A stretch of 64,000 nt of DNA, from positions 11,763,714 to 11,827,713 of the forward strand of contig JANAVB010016199.1 of NCBI GenBank assembly GCA_029216955.1, in the 5' to 3' direction. The stretch comes from Iris pallida. Its lineage: Eukaryota > Streptophyta > Magnoliopsida > Asparagales > Iridaceae. Positions 1 to 10,170 of this stretch are shown here, in pieces. Positions within the stretch are counted from its first letter, which is position 1; the number at the start of each line of letters is the position of its first letter. A program made the translations under genes and the position numbers. The notes beneath the pieces are model-generated. The model had not been told where the DNA came from and searched no databases. It saw only the letters and a program-made list of their open reading frames with translations.

Positions 1-1489
1 ATGAACATAGAAGAAATAACTGGAAACATGGCATCACACAATCTATCATGGCAAGGATACATATGTCATAAAGACAGATGTATATGTAATGTTTAAAACT
101 GTAGCAGGTACGTGATTGGTCAATAGGTATACAATGTACTGAGGCACAATATAAATAAAATGTACTTCCATAAAAGTGATAGGGCGAGAGGTGTACATAC
201 GCACAAATCTGCCTTGGTAAGTAAGGCCTACGGCGCCGTAACATATAAAATGAAACTTTGCTCGGTACTATATAGGGGGGGCATGATCACGTACTCTACT
301 ATCAGTTTTTCCCATAACCCATACTCTAATCATGTGAGAGATACAAAGAAACTGTCTGAGCATGGTAGTAATGGAAAGTACAACATGTGATGTTTTAACT
401 TGCTACCCCAAGGATCAGCATTTAACATGGTGGGTTTTGTAGTTCATTTATGTGACAATATGTAAAGTTCGTAGAAAGTACTTGCCTCTAGCAAAGCAAA
501 ACAAGCTGCGATAAATGTGCTATAGATGTCCGGTAACTCGTCACTGTAGCAATAAATACAATAAACTTAGCTTTACACTAAGCTAAAATACTAAGACACT
601 AACTGGTGAAAACACGACTTGTGACTGGGCACCTAGCCAAAATAATGACTTGGCATAGGAGACCAATGTGGGGTGACACACTATGTTAACTAACTTCCTA
701 GGGTCTTTACACTAGTGAGGGATGGGGTTCAACACGACTAAAACTCCAATTAACACAAAAAGCTACAAGTCGTAATTAATCAATAAATAAATCAAAAGAT
801 CATTGTGTTCTAATAATTTTAGAGATAGGCAAAAAGCCTAGTTTTTCTTAAAGTAAAGTATCAAAGTGATCCTTGTTAATCATAGAAATTTATTATAATT
901 TTTCTGGAATTTATTAACCAGTACAAGTATTTTATAAAAATTAGTTTTCCTAAGTATACAGAAAATAAGTTTTGGTTTCATATGCCAAACTAGTGGCAAA
1001 ACAGTAATTTACATACTACAAAATTTATACTAAATTAGCTAACTTAACAAAGTATCTAAAAACTATTTTTCCATAATTTTAGCAATACTTTAAGTATTTT
1101 TAGAAAATCAAAAACAGCAATGCACACAATAATTAATTATCTGCGTATTTTGTCCATGTATATAATTTGAACCAAAGTTCAAATACAGGACCCAAGGCCA
1201 TGAATCAAGTCCAATATGACTTGTACAGGTCTTGAATGTGTGAAAACACATTTGAGCCCAAATACCCATGCTAGGCTTGGACACCAAATGGTTGCAGTAA
1301 TTTAAATACAAATAAAATACAATTTGGTAAAAGTACAAAATAATTATTGATATTTTAATAGGGCAAAGTTATGCATAGTGAAAAATATAAATACATGTGT
1401 TAAAAGTACATATATATTTGTAAGGAAAAATACTTAATTTATAGAGTACAAATATATATGTATAAATATATATACATATATATAGGAAA

Positions 1490-1676
1490 AATACTTTAAT
1501 AATAAAGTGTATATATATATATTAATATATATATATACATGAAGATATATACATATATTTTAGTATATACATATATATACACAAAATTTACTAATTATAA
1601 AATATATATACATATATATATAATACTGTAAAAATAGTATATACATATATACATACTAATATATATATACATATAC

Positions 1677-1712
<36 letters not shown>
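1490..1712. repeat. AT-rich (TA/TACATA)n tract in LTR A
   Basis: Runs of ATATAT mixed with ATACAT, ending in a pure (TA)n run near 1681-1710. The same tract is at about 6345-6580 in the other LTR. Confidence 0.85.
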
Positions 1713-1715
<3 letters not shown>

Positions 1716-1940
1716 CAAAAGAAAAGAAAAGAGGAAAAGAGAAAAGAAAACAGAAGGAAGGGGGGGGGGCTCGAACCCTGTCCAGCGGGGAGGGGGGTTT
1801 AATTCGTTCGGGCTGGCCAGTGGGCCAGCTCGGTGGGTTTGTTAGAGTTAGGGTTAGGTTTACATTTATTTAGCACAGAAATTAAATGGGTTTTTACCCG
1901 TTAAGCAAAGCCCAAACCCGTTAGTCTAGTTTACAGTTCG

Positions 1941-1970
1941 TCTCGTGTCCATACAGTCCAGGACACGAGA
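1941..1970. other. Perfect 10-bp inverted repeat in LTR A
   Basis: TCTCGTGTCC and GGACACGAGA are exact reverse complements separated by 10 nt. The next 150 bp hold many more CGTGTC/GACACG hexamers in both orientations. The same structure is at 6805-6834 in the other LTR. Confidence 0.85.
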
Positions 1971-2833
1971 AGTTGAAATCTGACACAGAGTCGACGTGTC
2001 CGTGCCCAGCACGACACGTACGACTCGGCTAACACGTGTCCAGCACCACAGTCATGTCCCCTGTGTCTAGGCGAGTCTCGTGTCTCAGTTTGGGACACGC
2101 ACGACACAGAGAAAGGATTTGTTACCTTCGTATCCGGCTGAGGGGTGGAAGTCGAGGGGGCGAACGGCGGCTGGGGGCGTTGTGGTCAAGGCGCTTGGGT
2201 GGCGCTGGACGCGGCTTGTCGAGGCGGAGTGATTGGTGGTGGTGGCGATCGACGACGACGGCCGGTGAGGGGGTGGTAGGGGGTCGTCGGAACTAGGGTT
2301 CAGGCGGAATTAAGTGGGGAAGACGGGGGCTGTCGGTGGCTGTGGTGAGGAATTAGGGTTAGGGTTTAGGTCAGGGGATGAGGGGGAGTTTTTATAGGCT
2401 AGTTAGGGCGGTGGGGGCAGCCGGAAATGGCGGGGGCAGCCGGTCGCAGTCGGTCGGGGCAGTTGTCGGGGGTGGGTGAGGGTTTTGCATTAGGGTCCCT
2501 AGGATTTAGGAAATTACAATTAGGTCCCCCCAATGTTTAAATGCAAAATCAAATTTGCATAACCCATCCCGCACTGTTTATGTGCAAATAAAATTTGCAC
2601 AAAACAATTTAGAAATTGCAAATCGATATTAAACAATCTAATTAATTGCAAAACTTAATTAAAACATTTTAGGAAATTGCAAAATGGTATTTTTGTATTT
2701 AAAACTCATTTAAAAATCATTTAGAAATTCTAGAAAAATTCCTAAAAATCTAATTAATTATTTTAAGGCTAAAAATAACATTAAAAATTAATAAACAATA
2801 ATTAAATAAAATTTTGAAAAACAGGGGCTTACA

Positions 2834-2850
2834 AGTCTTCCCTCCTTAAA
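2834..2850 (-). other. Polypurine tract of element A
   Basis: Minus strand reads TTAAGGAGGGAAGACT immediately before the 3' LTR start TGTAAGCC. This is the usual plus-strand primer position for reverse transcription. Just upstream lies the stretch TTCGAGGACGAAATTTTTTA, typical of the end of plant Ty3/gypsy interiors, so the true pol end is retained although pol is gone. Confidence 0.85.
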
Positions 2851-2999
2851 AAATTTCGTCCTCGAAATTTACAAGAATTGAAGACCCGACAATATTCTAA
2901 CATAGCAAACAATGCAACAAATGACTAAGGCTACGATCAAAACTAACCTCCTGAAACCTGTTCCGGCTCCGGCTCAAGGACTAGGCTATAAGTCTTCCC

Positions 3000-4091
3000 C
3001 TAGGGTCCCTTGGCTACTGGACAGTCCCGAATCTGATGGATGGCAGACCCACAAGCTAAACACTGCCCTAACCTCTTCCTGCAGACGACGAATTCATGCC
3101 CTGGTCTTCCGCAGAAAGAACATATGGCTCCCTTCTGCTGCTGCTGCTGATATCGGGGTCCCGGGGCTCTAACTGGCGGGATCTGATGATGTGGTGTAGG
3201 GGGACGATAAGTCTGCTGGGGTGGCGTCGGCGCTCTCTGCTGGAAAGCCTGACGCTTGGACGGTCCCTCATGGTGTACAGAAGCCGGCCTCTTGCTAGAC
3301 AGAAGACGCTCCTCAATGCTCCTGGCTAACTCTAGGCTCTGGTAGTAGTCAGTCGTACCGTTCGCCACTATAAGAATGCCAATGTCTGGAACTAGACCAC
3401 GACAAAACCTACGGGTCATCTCCTCTGGATCAGCAACCAGACTAGGAGCAAAACGGCTCAAGCGACTAAACTCTCCCGCATAGTCATCAACAGAACGGTT
3501 CCCCTGCTGGATGTTCTGGAATCGTAGCCCCATGGCTACTCTAGCAGTGGTCGAGAAGAATTTCTTCTTGAACTGGGTCTTGAACTGGTCCCAGGTGGCT
3601 CTACCTCTCGCAAACAACGGCTCATTCCTAAACCAGACTCCGGCTAAGTCTATCAGCAAAAATCCTGCTGCCTCGACCTGAAGGTCATCCGGCATCCTAA
3701 CTCCCAGAAGCTTCCTCTCTACTGAATCTAGCCAGTCATCAGCTACTACTATGCTCTCAGTCCCTGAGAACTCCTTAGGATTCAGACCCATGAAGTCCTT
3801 GACCGTCCCCGCTCTCTGCCGTGGCTCTACATGTGGTGGGGCTACGGGACGTCCCTCAGAACGCTCCATGCTCTGGCGGAGTAGGGTAGTCTGCTCCTGA
3901 TGGGTTGTTAGGAACCCCTGGATCAGTGTGAGCAGCTGGGTCCCGTCGAGTGTGACGGAAGCCTGGGTGGGTATGGTGATAGGGGGTGGTGGAAGTATCG
4001 GGGCCTGCTGGGACTGGGATGTGGAAGGTGGTATCTGGGTCTGTGGATCTGTGGAGTGGGGGAATGTGGTAGGTGGAGGTGTATCAGTCAA
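3000..4091 (-). CDS. gag: Ty3/gypsy Gag polyprotein (capsid plus two zinc knuckles)
   Basis: An uninterrupted 363-aa frame. The N-terminus (about 1-75) is rich in Pro, Thr and Gln. Residues about 95-270 form the retrotransposon gag/capsid domain, with typical segments such as KEFSGTESIVVADDWL, WDQFKTQFKKKFF and DDYAGEFSRLSRF. The C-terminus carries a knuckle CSFCGRPGHEFVVC and a second one CLACGSAIHQIRDC, which bind the RNA genome. Gag builds the virus-like particle in the cytoplasm. The frame stops about 166 bp before the 3' LTR, so no pol is fused or downstream. It is intact, unlike the gag of neighbouring element B, which suggests recent activity or selection. The start at 4091 is the first in-frame ATG of the long frame. 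Confidence 0.9.
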   Translation of the reverse strand: MTDTPPPTTFPHSTDPQTQIPPSTSQSQQAPILPPPPITIPTQASVTLDGTQLLTLIQGFLTTHQEQTTLLRQSMERSEGRPVAPPHVEPRQRAGTVKDFMGLNPKEFSGTESIVVADDWLDSVERKLLGVRMPDDLQVEAAGFLLIDLAGVWFRNEPLFARGRATWDQFKTQFKKKFFSTTARVAMGLRFQNIQQGNRSVDDYAGEFSRLSRFAPSLVADPEEMTRRFCRGLVPDIGILIVANGTTDYYQSLELARSIEERLLSSKRPASVHHEGPSKRQAFQQRAPTPPQQTYRPPTPHHQIPPVRAPGPRYQQQQQKGAICSFCGRPGHEFVVCRKRLGQCLACGSAIHQIRDCPVAKGP

Positions 4092-4381
4092 CCGATCAGC
4101 TGACTGGACATAGAGGGCCCCATTCTCGGGGGTAACATACTAGGACGAGCGAGTAAGCACCATCTAAATTACACATAAAAGACTTATAAGGACTTATTTA
4201 AAGTAAGCAATCATATGCAAAAAATTCTAATTATAATAGCAAACATGTGATGTATTTCCTATGTTGCAATCCTAGCATTCCTCTAAGTGTTCTAAGCGTC
4301 TTTCCTAATGTTGTCTAATTACCTTAAGTTCCTAATTGCAGGCATGTTTGGTACAATAACGTAACCAAACAATTTAGTCAG

Positions 4382-4400
4382 GACCTTGCATGGGCCGCCA
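4382..4400 (-). other. Primer-binding site of element A (tRNA-Ile type)
   Basis: Minus strand TGGCGGCCCATGCAAGGTC, 8 nt after the LTR end. It differs by one substitution and one inserted base from the 18-nt sites in elements B and D, which appear complementary to the 3' end of plant tRNA-Ile(AAU) as I remember it. Confidence 0.6.
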
Positions 4401-4693
4401 AAAAAACATGTCACGACCCGTTACCCAAATTGTTGGGCCGGGCCGAGCCATGTCCAGCCTACGCTTAAGATAAAGCGCAGTAAGCTGTTCTAGAGATAAC
4501 AAGATAAGACTAAATGTGCTAACAATTCTATAAGTGAAGAAGAATCATAAATGCTCCAAACACAAAAGTCGTCGCATATAGTAAAATATCCAAGTACAAG
4601 TAAACTGAAATGTAAAACTGGATACATGTCCAGTTACAAAATGATATAGTCTAATACATGACTACACTAAGTAATCCCAAGCAACTAAGCAAA

Positions 4694-4798
4694 CTAGACG
4701 AGTCTTCCCGCAGGAACATCCTCGTATGGCAAAACCGGGTCCTCGGCAGTGACTCCATAATACGAATCACAGAGCAACTCCTCCTCAGTAAGTATACC
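4694..4798 (-). CDS. LTR-encoded mini-ORF, family A
   Basis: A 34-codon acidic frame ending in TAG, about 285 bp before the LTR 3' end. It starts after an AG (possible splice acceptor) with GILTEEELLCDSYYG and has no ATG of its own. It aligns with frames at the same LTR position in elements C (EEELAYNSYY) and D (DTELLYNSYYD), and more weakly B. No known domain is recognised. It could be a spliced exon, an upstream regulatory frame, or chance conservation of an RNA element. Confidence 0.45.
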   Translation of the reverse strand, partial: GILTEEELLCDSYYGVTAEDPVLPYEDVPAGRLV

Positions 4799-4973
4799 TA
4801 CAACGTTATCCTGTCAGGACGGGAGTAAGTACTGTTTTCTAGCAAACTAGCATATGAAATATGGCAATGAACATAGAAGAAATAACTGGAAACATGGCAT
4901 CACACAATCTATCATGGCAAGGATACATATGTCATAAAGACAGATGTATATGTAATGTTTAAAACTGTAGCAG

Positions 4974-5161
4974 GTACGTGATCGGTCAATAGGTATACAA
5001 TGTACTGAGGCACAATGTAAATAAAATGTACTTCCGTACAAGTGATAGGGTGAGAGGTGTACATACGCACAAATCTGCCTTGGTAAGTAAGGCCTACGGC
5101 GCCGTAACATATAAAATAAAATTTTGCTCGGTACTATATAGGGGGGGGCATGATCACGTAC
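4974..5161 (-). promoter_or_regulatory. Structured LTR RNA region, family A
   Basis: GTACGTGATC (4974-4983) pairs exactly with GATCACGTAC (5152-5161). Inside is a small hairpin, minus strand GCCTT-ACTTACC-AAGGC (5077-5093). Elements C and D have a comparable long stem enclosing a hairpin whose loop also contains CTTAC. In the other LTR copy (about 115-292) one stem base is changed. Confidence 0.45.
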
Positions 5162-6543
5162 TCTACTATCAGTTTTTCCCATAACCCATACTCTAATCAT
5201 GTGAGAGATACAAAGAAACTGTCTGAGCATGGTAGTAATGGAAAGTACAACATGTGATGTTTTAACTTGCTACCCCAAGGATCAGCATTTAACATGGTGG
5301 GTTTTGCAGTTCATTTATGTGACAATATGTAAAGTTCGTAGAAAGTACTTGTCTCTAGCAAAGCAAAACAAGCTGCGATAAATGTGCTATAGATGTCCGG
5401 TAACTCGTCACTGTAGCAATAAATACAATAAACTTAGCTTTACACTAAGCTAAAATACTAAGACACTAACTGGTGAAAACACGACTTGTGACTGGGCACC
5501 TAGCCAAAATAATGACTTGGCATAGGAGACCAATGTGGGGTGACACACTATGTTAACTAACTTCCTAGGGTCTTTACACTAGTGAGGGATGGGGTTCAAC
5601 ACGACTAAAACTCCAATTAACACAAAAAGCTACAAGTCGTAATTAATCAATAAATAAATCAAAAGATCATTGTGTTCTAACAATTTTAGAGATAGGCAAA
5701 AAGCCTAGTTTTTCTTAAAGTAAAGTATCAAAGTGATCCTTGTTAATCATAGAAATTTATTATAATTTTTCTGGAATTTATTAACCAGTACAAGTATTTT
5801 ATAAAAATCAGTTTTCCTAAGTATACAGAAAATAAGTTTTGGTTTCATATGCCAAACTAGTGGCAAAACAGTAATTTACATACTACAAAATTTATACTAA
5901 ATTAGCTAACTTAACAAAGTATCTAAAAACTATTTTTCCATAATTTTAGCAATACTTTAAGTATTTTTAGAAAATCAAAAACAGCAATGCACACAATAAT
6001 TAATTATCTGCGTATTTTGTCCATGTATATAATTTGAACCAAAGTTCAAATACAGGACCCAAGGCCATGAATCAAGTCCAATATGACTTGTACAGGTCTT
6101 GAATGTGTGAAAACACATTTGAGCCCAAATACCCATGCTAGGCTTGGACACCAAATGGTTGCAGTAATTTAAATACAAATAAAATACAATTTGGTAAAAG
6201 TACAAAATAATTATTGATATTTTAATAGGGCAAAGTTATGCATAGTGAAAAATATAAATACATGTGTTAAAAGTACATATATATTTGTAAGGAAAAATAC
6301 TTAATTTATAGAGTACAAATATATATGTATAAATATATATACATATATATAGGAAAAATACTTTAATAATAAAGTGTATATATATATATTAATATATATA
6401 TATACATGAAGATATATACATATATTTTAGTATATACATATATATACACAAAATTTACTAATTATAAAATATATATACATATATATATAATACTGTAAAA
6501 ACAGTATATACATATATACATACTAATATATATATACATATAC

Positions 6544-6584
<41 letters not shown>

Positions 6585-7697
6585 CAAAAGAAAAGAAAAA
6601 AGAAAAGAGAAAAGAAAATAGAAGGAAGGGGGGCTCGAACCCTGTCCAGCGGGGAGGGGGGTTTAATTCGTTCGGGCTGGCCAGTGGGCCAGCTCGGTGG
6701 GTTTGTTAGAGTTAGGGTTAGGTTTACATTTATTTAGCACAGAAATTAAATGGGTTTTTACCCGTTAAGTAAAGCCCAAACCCGTTAGTCTAGTTTACAG
6801 TTCGTCTCGTGTCCATACAGTCCAGGACACGAGAAGTTGAAATCTGACACAGAGTCGACGTGTCCGTGCCCAGCACGACACGTACGACTCGGCTAACACG
6901 TGTCCAGCACCACAGTCATGTCCCCTGTGTCTAGGCGAGTCTCGTGTCTCAGTTTGGGACACGCACGACACAGAGAAAGGATTTGTTACCTTCGTGTCCG
7001 GCTGAGGGGTGGAAGTCGAGGGGGCGAACGGCGGCTGGGGGCGTCGTGGTCAAGGCGCTTGGGTGGCGCTGGACGCGGCTTGTCGAGGCGGAGTGATTGG
7101 TGGTGGTGGCGATCGACGACGACGGCCGGTGAGGGGGTGGTAGGGGGTCGTCGGAACTAGGGTTCAGGCGGAATTAAGTGGGGAAGACGGGGGCTGTCGG
7201 TGGCTGTGGTGAGGAATTAGGGTTAGGGTTTAGGTCAGGGGATGAGGGGGAGTTTTTATAGGCTAGTTAGGGCGGTGGGGGCAGCCGAAAATGGCGGGGG
7301 CAGCAGGTCGCAGTCGGTCGGGGCAGTCGTCGGGGGTGGGTGAGGGTTTTGCATTAGGGTCCCTAGGATTTAGGAAATTACAATTAGGTCCCCCCAATGT
7401 TTAAATGCAAAATCAAATTTGCATAACCCATCCCGTACTGTTTATGTGCAAATAAAATTTGCACAAAACAATTTGGAAATTGCAAATCGATATTAAACAA
7501 TCTAATTAATTGCAAAACTTAATTAAAACATTTTAGGAAATTACAAAATGGTATTTTTGTATTTAAAACTCATTTAAAAATCATTTAAAAATTCTAGAAA
7601 AATTCCTAAAAATCTAATTAATTATTTTAAGGCTAAAAATAACATTAAAAATTAATAAACAATAATTAAATAAAATTTTGAAAAACAGGGGCTTACA

Positions 7698-8669
7698 GGG
7701 TAGGACGCCTCTGGTCCTACTGTGCCTCCTTACGGAGGAGCTCCTGGCTACGTGCTTCCTCCAAAATAGTTGCATGAGAGACTCGAGACTGTATGGTAGT
7801 GTAAGGCTTGAGCTCTGGTGCAAGCCCCTGATAAAATCTCCTTGCTCTCTCCTGCTCCGTCGGTATCAATGTTGTACCAAATTTACTTAGGCGGCTGAAC
7901 TCTGTGTCGTACTCATCTACGGACATGTTCTCTTGCTTTAGATGAAGGAACTGGTGGTAGAGAGCATCTCGGACATGGATGGGGAAAACCTCTCATAGAA
8001 GAGGTCGTAGAACTCCTTCCATGTGCTCTCAGTGCCCAGTCGTCTTTCTTCAGCCTTCCACCAGTGATGAGCATTATCTTCTAAGAGTAAATCTACTACT
8101 ATTATCCAATCATGTGCTGGCAACTGGAATGCCTTCAAGTATTTCTCTATGCTGATAAGCCATGCGAAAGCTTCTAAGGGACCCTCGGTACCCTTAAAAT
8201 TCTTAGGCTCCGTGTCGATGAAGTCCATAATGGAGCCCAGATAAGGTTGTGGAGCTGGTGTTGGATCTGGTGCCAGGGCTGGTGGTGGAGGTCTAGCTAA
8301 GTGGGTCATCATGTTCTGCCTCAACAGTTCCATTTGTTGCCACTGAGATTGTAGCATAGCATACATAAACTGGGTGGTTGGGTTTGCATCAGTCGGAAGT
8401 GGGGGCATCTGAGGTCCGGGCTATGGTAAAAACTGCTGAGGAAGTGGTGATGGTACATACTTCCTTGGGTGTACTGCAGTAGGCTACCCAACCTGGCTGA
8501 CTGGGGGTACTTGGGCCTCCTACTGTATCGTCGATGGGATCGTAGTATCCTGCTGCTATTCTAGCGGATACGGGGTCACCGGGGTCATTGGGGAAACCTG
8601 TCCCTCCTGGGTAATCGCATCACCAGATGTGATGGCCAGGCTAGAGGTGTGTCCGTTGTGTAAAGTCAT
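7698..8669 (-). pseudogene. gag: Decayed Ty3/gypsy gag of element B
   Basis: An ATG at 8669 opens a frame in register with the clean stretch 8408-7938. Between 8669 and 8408 the frame contains four premature stops, all TAG. The capsid-domain signature is clear (KNFKGTEGPLEAFAWL, WKEFYDLFYERFSPSM). A frameshift near 7930-7990 moves the continuation (SVDEYDTEFSRLSKFG, RARRFYQGLAPELKPY) into another frame at 7926-7717. Element A interrupts it at 7698, before any zinc knuckle. It would not make a functional Gag. Confidence 0.85.
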
Positions 8670-9411
8670 ATTGTTGGCACGAAGATAAGAGCAATGTTAG
8701 AATAGATTCAGATAGGTTGTAAGTCAAGCAATTGAAAGAGAGTTTAATAAGGAATTCATAAATGTCAACAACTCGTGGATGAGATCCTAGAGGGCAAATA
8801 AGTTAAGCTAACCATATCTCAATCCACGTAAAAATCATACGAAAGACGAACCAAGTGCACTATGGTTGATCATACCATTATGCACCGGTTCTGATAGACA
8901 ATATGTTAGTGGGGTACCTCCATTAACATATATGTCATGAACAAGCTTTGATAAAAGACTAAGCTTGCAAAACTAGGCCTTAATAGCAGCATTGTTCGAG
9001 ATAGCAAAAGATAGGTACGCTAGATAATGATTAAAGAAAATATAATAGTTCAAGTTTCTCAAGAGTGTAAGTTTTGTTCGAAGTTCGTGCATATGCAGTC
9101 ATCCTACAGTCTTCATGTCTATGGTCTTGGTTAAGGTCAAAGGGAATATTAGTTCGCGAGTTATTCTACCTAACTTATAAAGGTTAAACTAGTAGTGTGA
9201 TTGAACGTTGGAACATGACTACCTAGCACGCACGAAAGAGAGGGATAAGGATTTACGGAAGAATAATTCAAGTAAGAAGAAAATCAAGTTAGTCATTTGT
9301 GGGTTCAAAGTGGAAGGAAGGAAGAATGTCGTGTATGTGGATGAGATCGTAAATTTTTAATCCTATACGCAGGCTTGCTTAGTACAGTAAAGTAACCAAA
9401 CAATTTATCTT

Positions 9412-9429
9412 GACCTGCATGGGCCACCA
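9412..9429 (-). other. Primer-binding site of element B (tRNA-Ile type)
   Basis: Minus strand TGGTGGCCCATGCAGGTC, identical over 18 nt to the site in element D. It lies 8 nt beyond the LTR end. It looks complementary to the 3' end of tRNA-Ile(AAU), a match made from memory. Confidence 0.65.
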
Positions 9430-9747
9430 CAAAAACATGTAACGCCCCAGTCCCAAAATACGTAGGACTAGGAACGTAGCATGCCAGCTGCACGTATGCA
9501 AAATATACTCCAATATATGGAAATCTCGAATACACACATAAGCGGTATTGTGAATAATAATAACAGACAGTCAGAGGTAAAAGCTATATCTCATCCACAG
9601 TATAATATAAGAAAATGGTATCTCAGGAATCAAGTGTTTGTCAAAGTACAGAGGTTGATCGGGCAGAGACAAATCCACTACCGGCATTAAAATAAACTGA
9701 AAAAATAGAATCCAACCTCCAAGATAAACAGAATAAAGAAAAGATGA

Positions 9748-9867
9748 CTAAATAGGCTCCTCGACCCAATAGGGGCAGCTGTGATTAGAAGGTACAACTC
9801 GCTCGAACATGAAAGATGAGTCTATACCGGAGCCATACTCATGCAAAAATTCCTGCACATCTATACC
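9748..9867 (-). CDS. LTR-encoded mini-ORF, family B
   Basis: A 39-codon frame after an AG, starting GIDVQEFLHEYGSG and ending WVEEPI then stop, about 310 bp before the LTR end. Position and the G-I-x-x-x-E-x-L-x-x-x-Y pattern match family A. The rest has diverged. An ATG-started version of the frame extends to 9948. No domain recognised. Confidence 0.35.
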   Translation of the reverse strand, partial: GIDVQEFLHEYGSGIDSSFMFERVVPSNHSCPYWVEEPI

Positions 9868-10007
9868 TGGAGAAATCACCAGGTCCTCAGGGAGACGTAA
9901 CAAGATACAAAAAGAATATGCCACATAAACTGAATATAAACTGCTCAATAATAATAAGTCAAATCAGATCATATCATGGTCCAATACACCACCATTGAAT
10001 TAGCGTA

Positions 10008-10170
10008 CCATCCCCCCAACCAAACAAGGACAGGAGATGGCATACTAACCCATGATGAAGTATCTTTCCAAGTCATTAATCCAATATGGTATCCGGACCA
10101 CAACAAGGTTCAATACCTTATCATCGGAGTAGTGAGCCACACCTACAACCAAACAAGGACAAGATGTGGC
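10008..10170 (-). promoter_or_regulatory. Three tandem hairpins in LTR B with a conserved loop
   Basis: Minus strand hairpins: 10040-10008 (stem CCATCTCC/GGGGATGG), 10117-10088 (stem GGTAT/ATACC) and 10170-10136 (stem GCCACATCT/AGGTGTGGC). The loops carry GTCCTTGTTTGGTT, ACCTTGTTGTGG and GTCCTTGTTTGGTT. Element E has the same loop on a different 11-bp stem. Different stems with a constant loop is the pattern expected of a selected RNA structure. Confidence 0.5.

Larger units (their letters stand above)
1..2833 (-). repeat. Element A 3' LTR (truncated by window edge)
   Basis: On the minus strand the LTR begins TGTAAGCCCCTG at 2833, directly after the polypurine tract. It is collinear with 4868-7697 of the other LTR. 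It contains an AT-dinucleotide zone, a GC-rich zone and telomere-like GTTAGGG strings. The reading frames seen in it (for example near 2036-2296) recur in both copies because LTRs are copies, not because they are genes. Confidence 0.9.
1..7697 (-). mobile_element. Element A: gag-only Ty3/gypsy-type LTR element (TR-GAG)
   Basis: Two near-identical copies of a long repeat (1-2833 and 4409-7697) flank a 1.58-kb interior that holds only a gag gene. On the minus strand the order is 5' LTR, primer site, gag, polypurine tract, 3' LTR. There is no protease, reverse transcriptase or integrase, so the element must move with enzymes supplied by a relative. This matches the class called terminal-repeat retrotransposons with gag domain. 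The 3' LTR is cut by the window edge (about 459 bp missing). Hand comparison gives only about a dozen substitutions in the first ~1 kb of the LTRs, so the insertion is recent. It sits inside the gag of element B. Confidence 0.85.
4409..7697 (-). repeat. Element A 5' LTR (3289 bp)
   Basis: On the minus strand it runs from TGTAAGCCCC (7697) to ...GGGTCGTGACA (4409), so it has canonical TG...CA ends. The interior starts with the same TGTTTTTnnTGG motif seen in elements B and D. The base flanking the start (7698) is inside the gag of element B, so the insertion point is precise. From the start it holds an AT-rich U3-like third, the GC-rich zone, a structured region at 4974-5161 and a short reading frame at 4694-4798. 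Confidence 0.9.

Noticed and set aside
2036..2296. 86-aa Arg/Gly-rich frame, also present at 6900-7160
   Set aside because: Its conservation comes from being in both LTR copies of element A.
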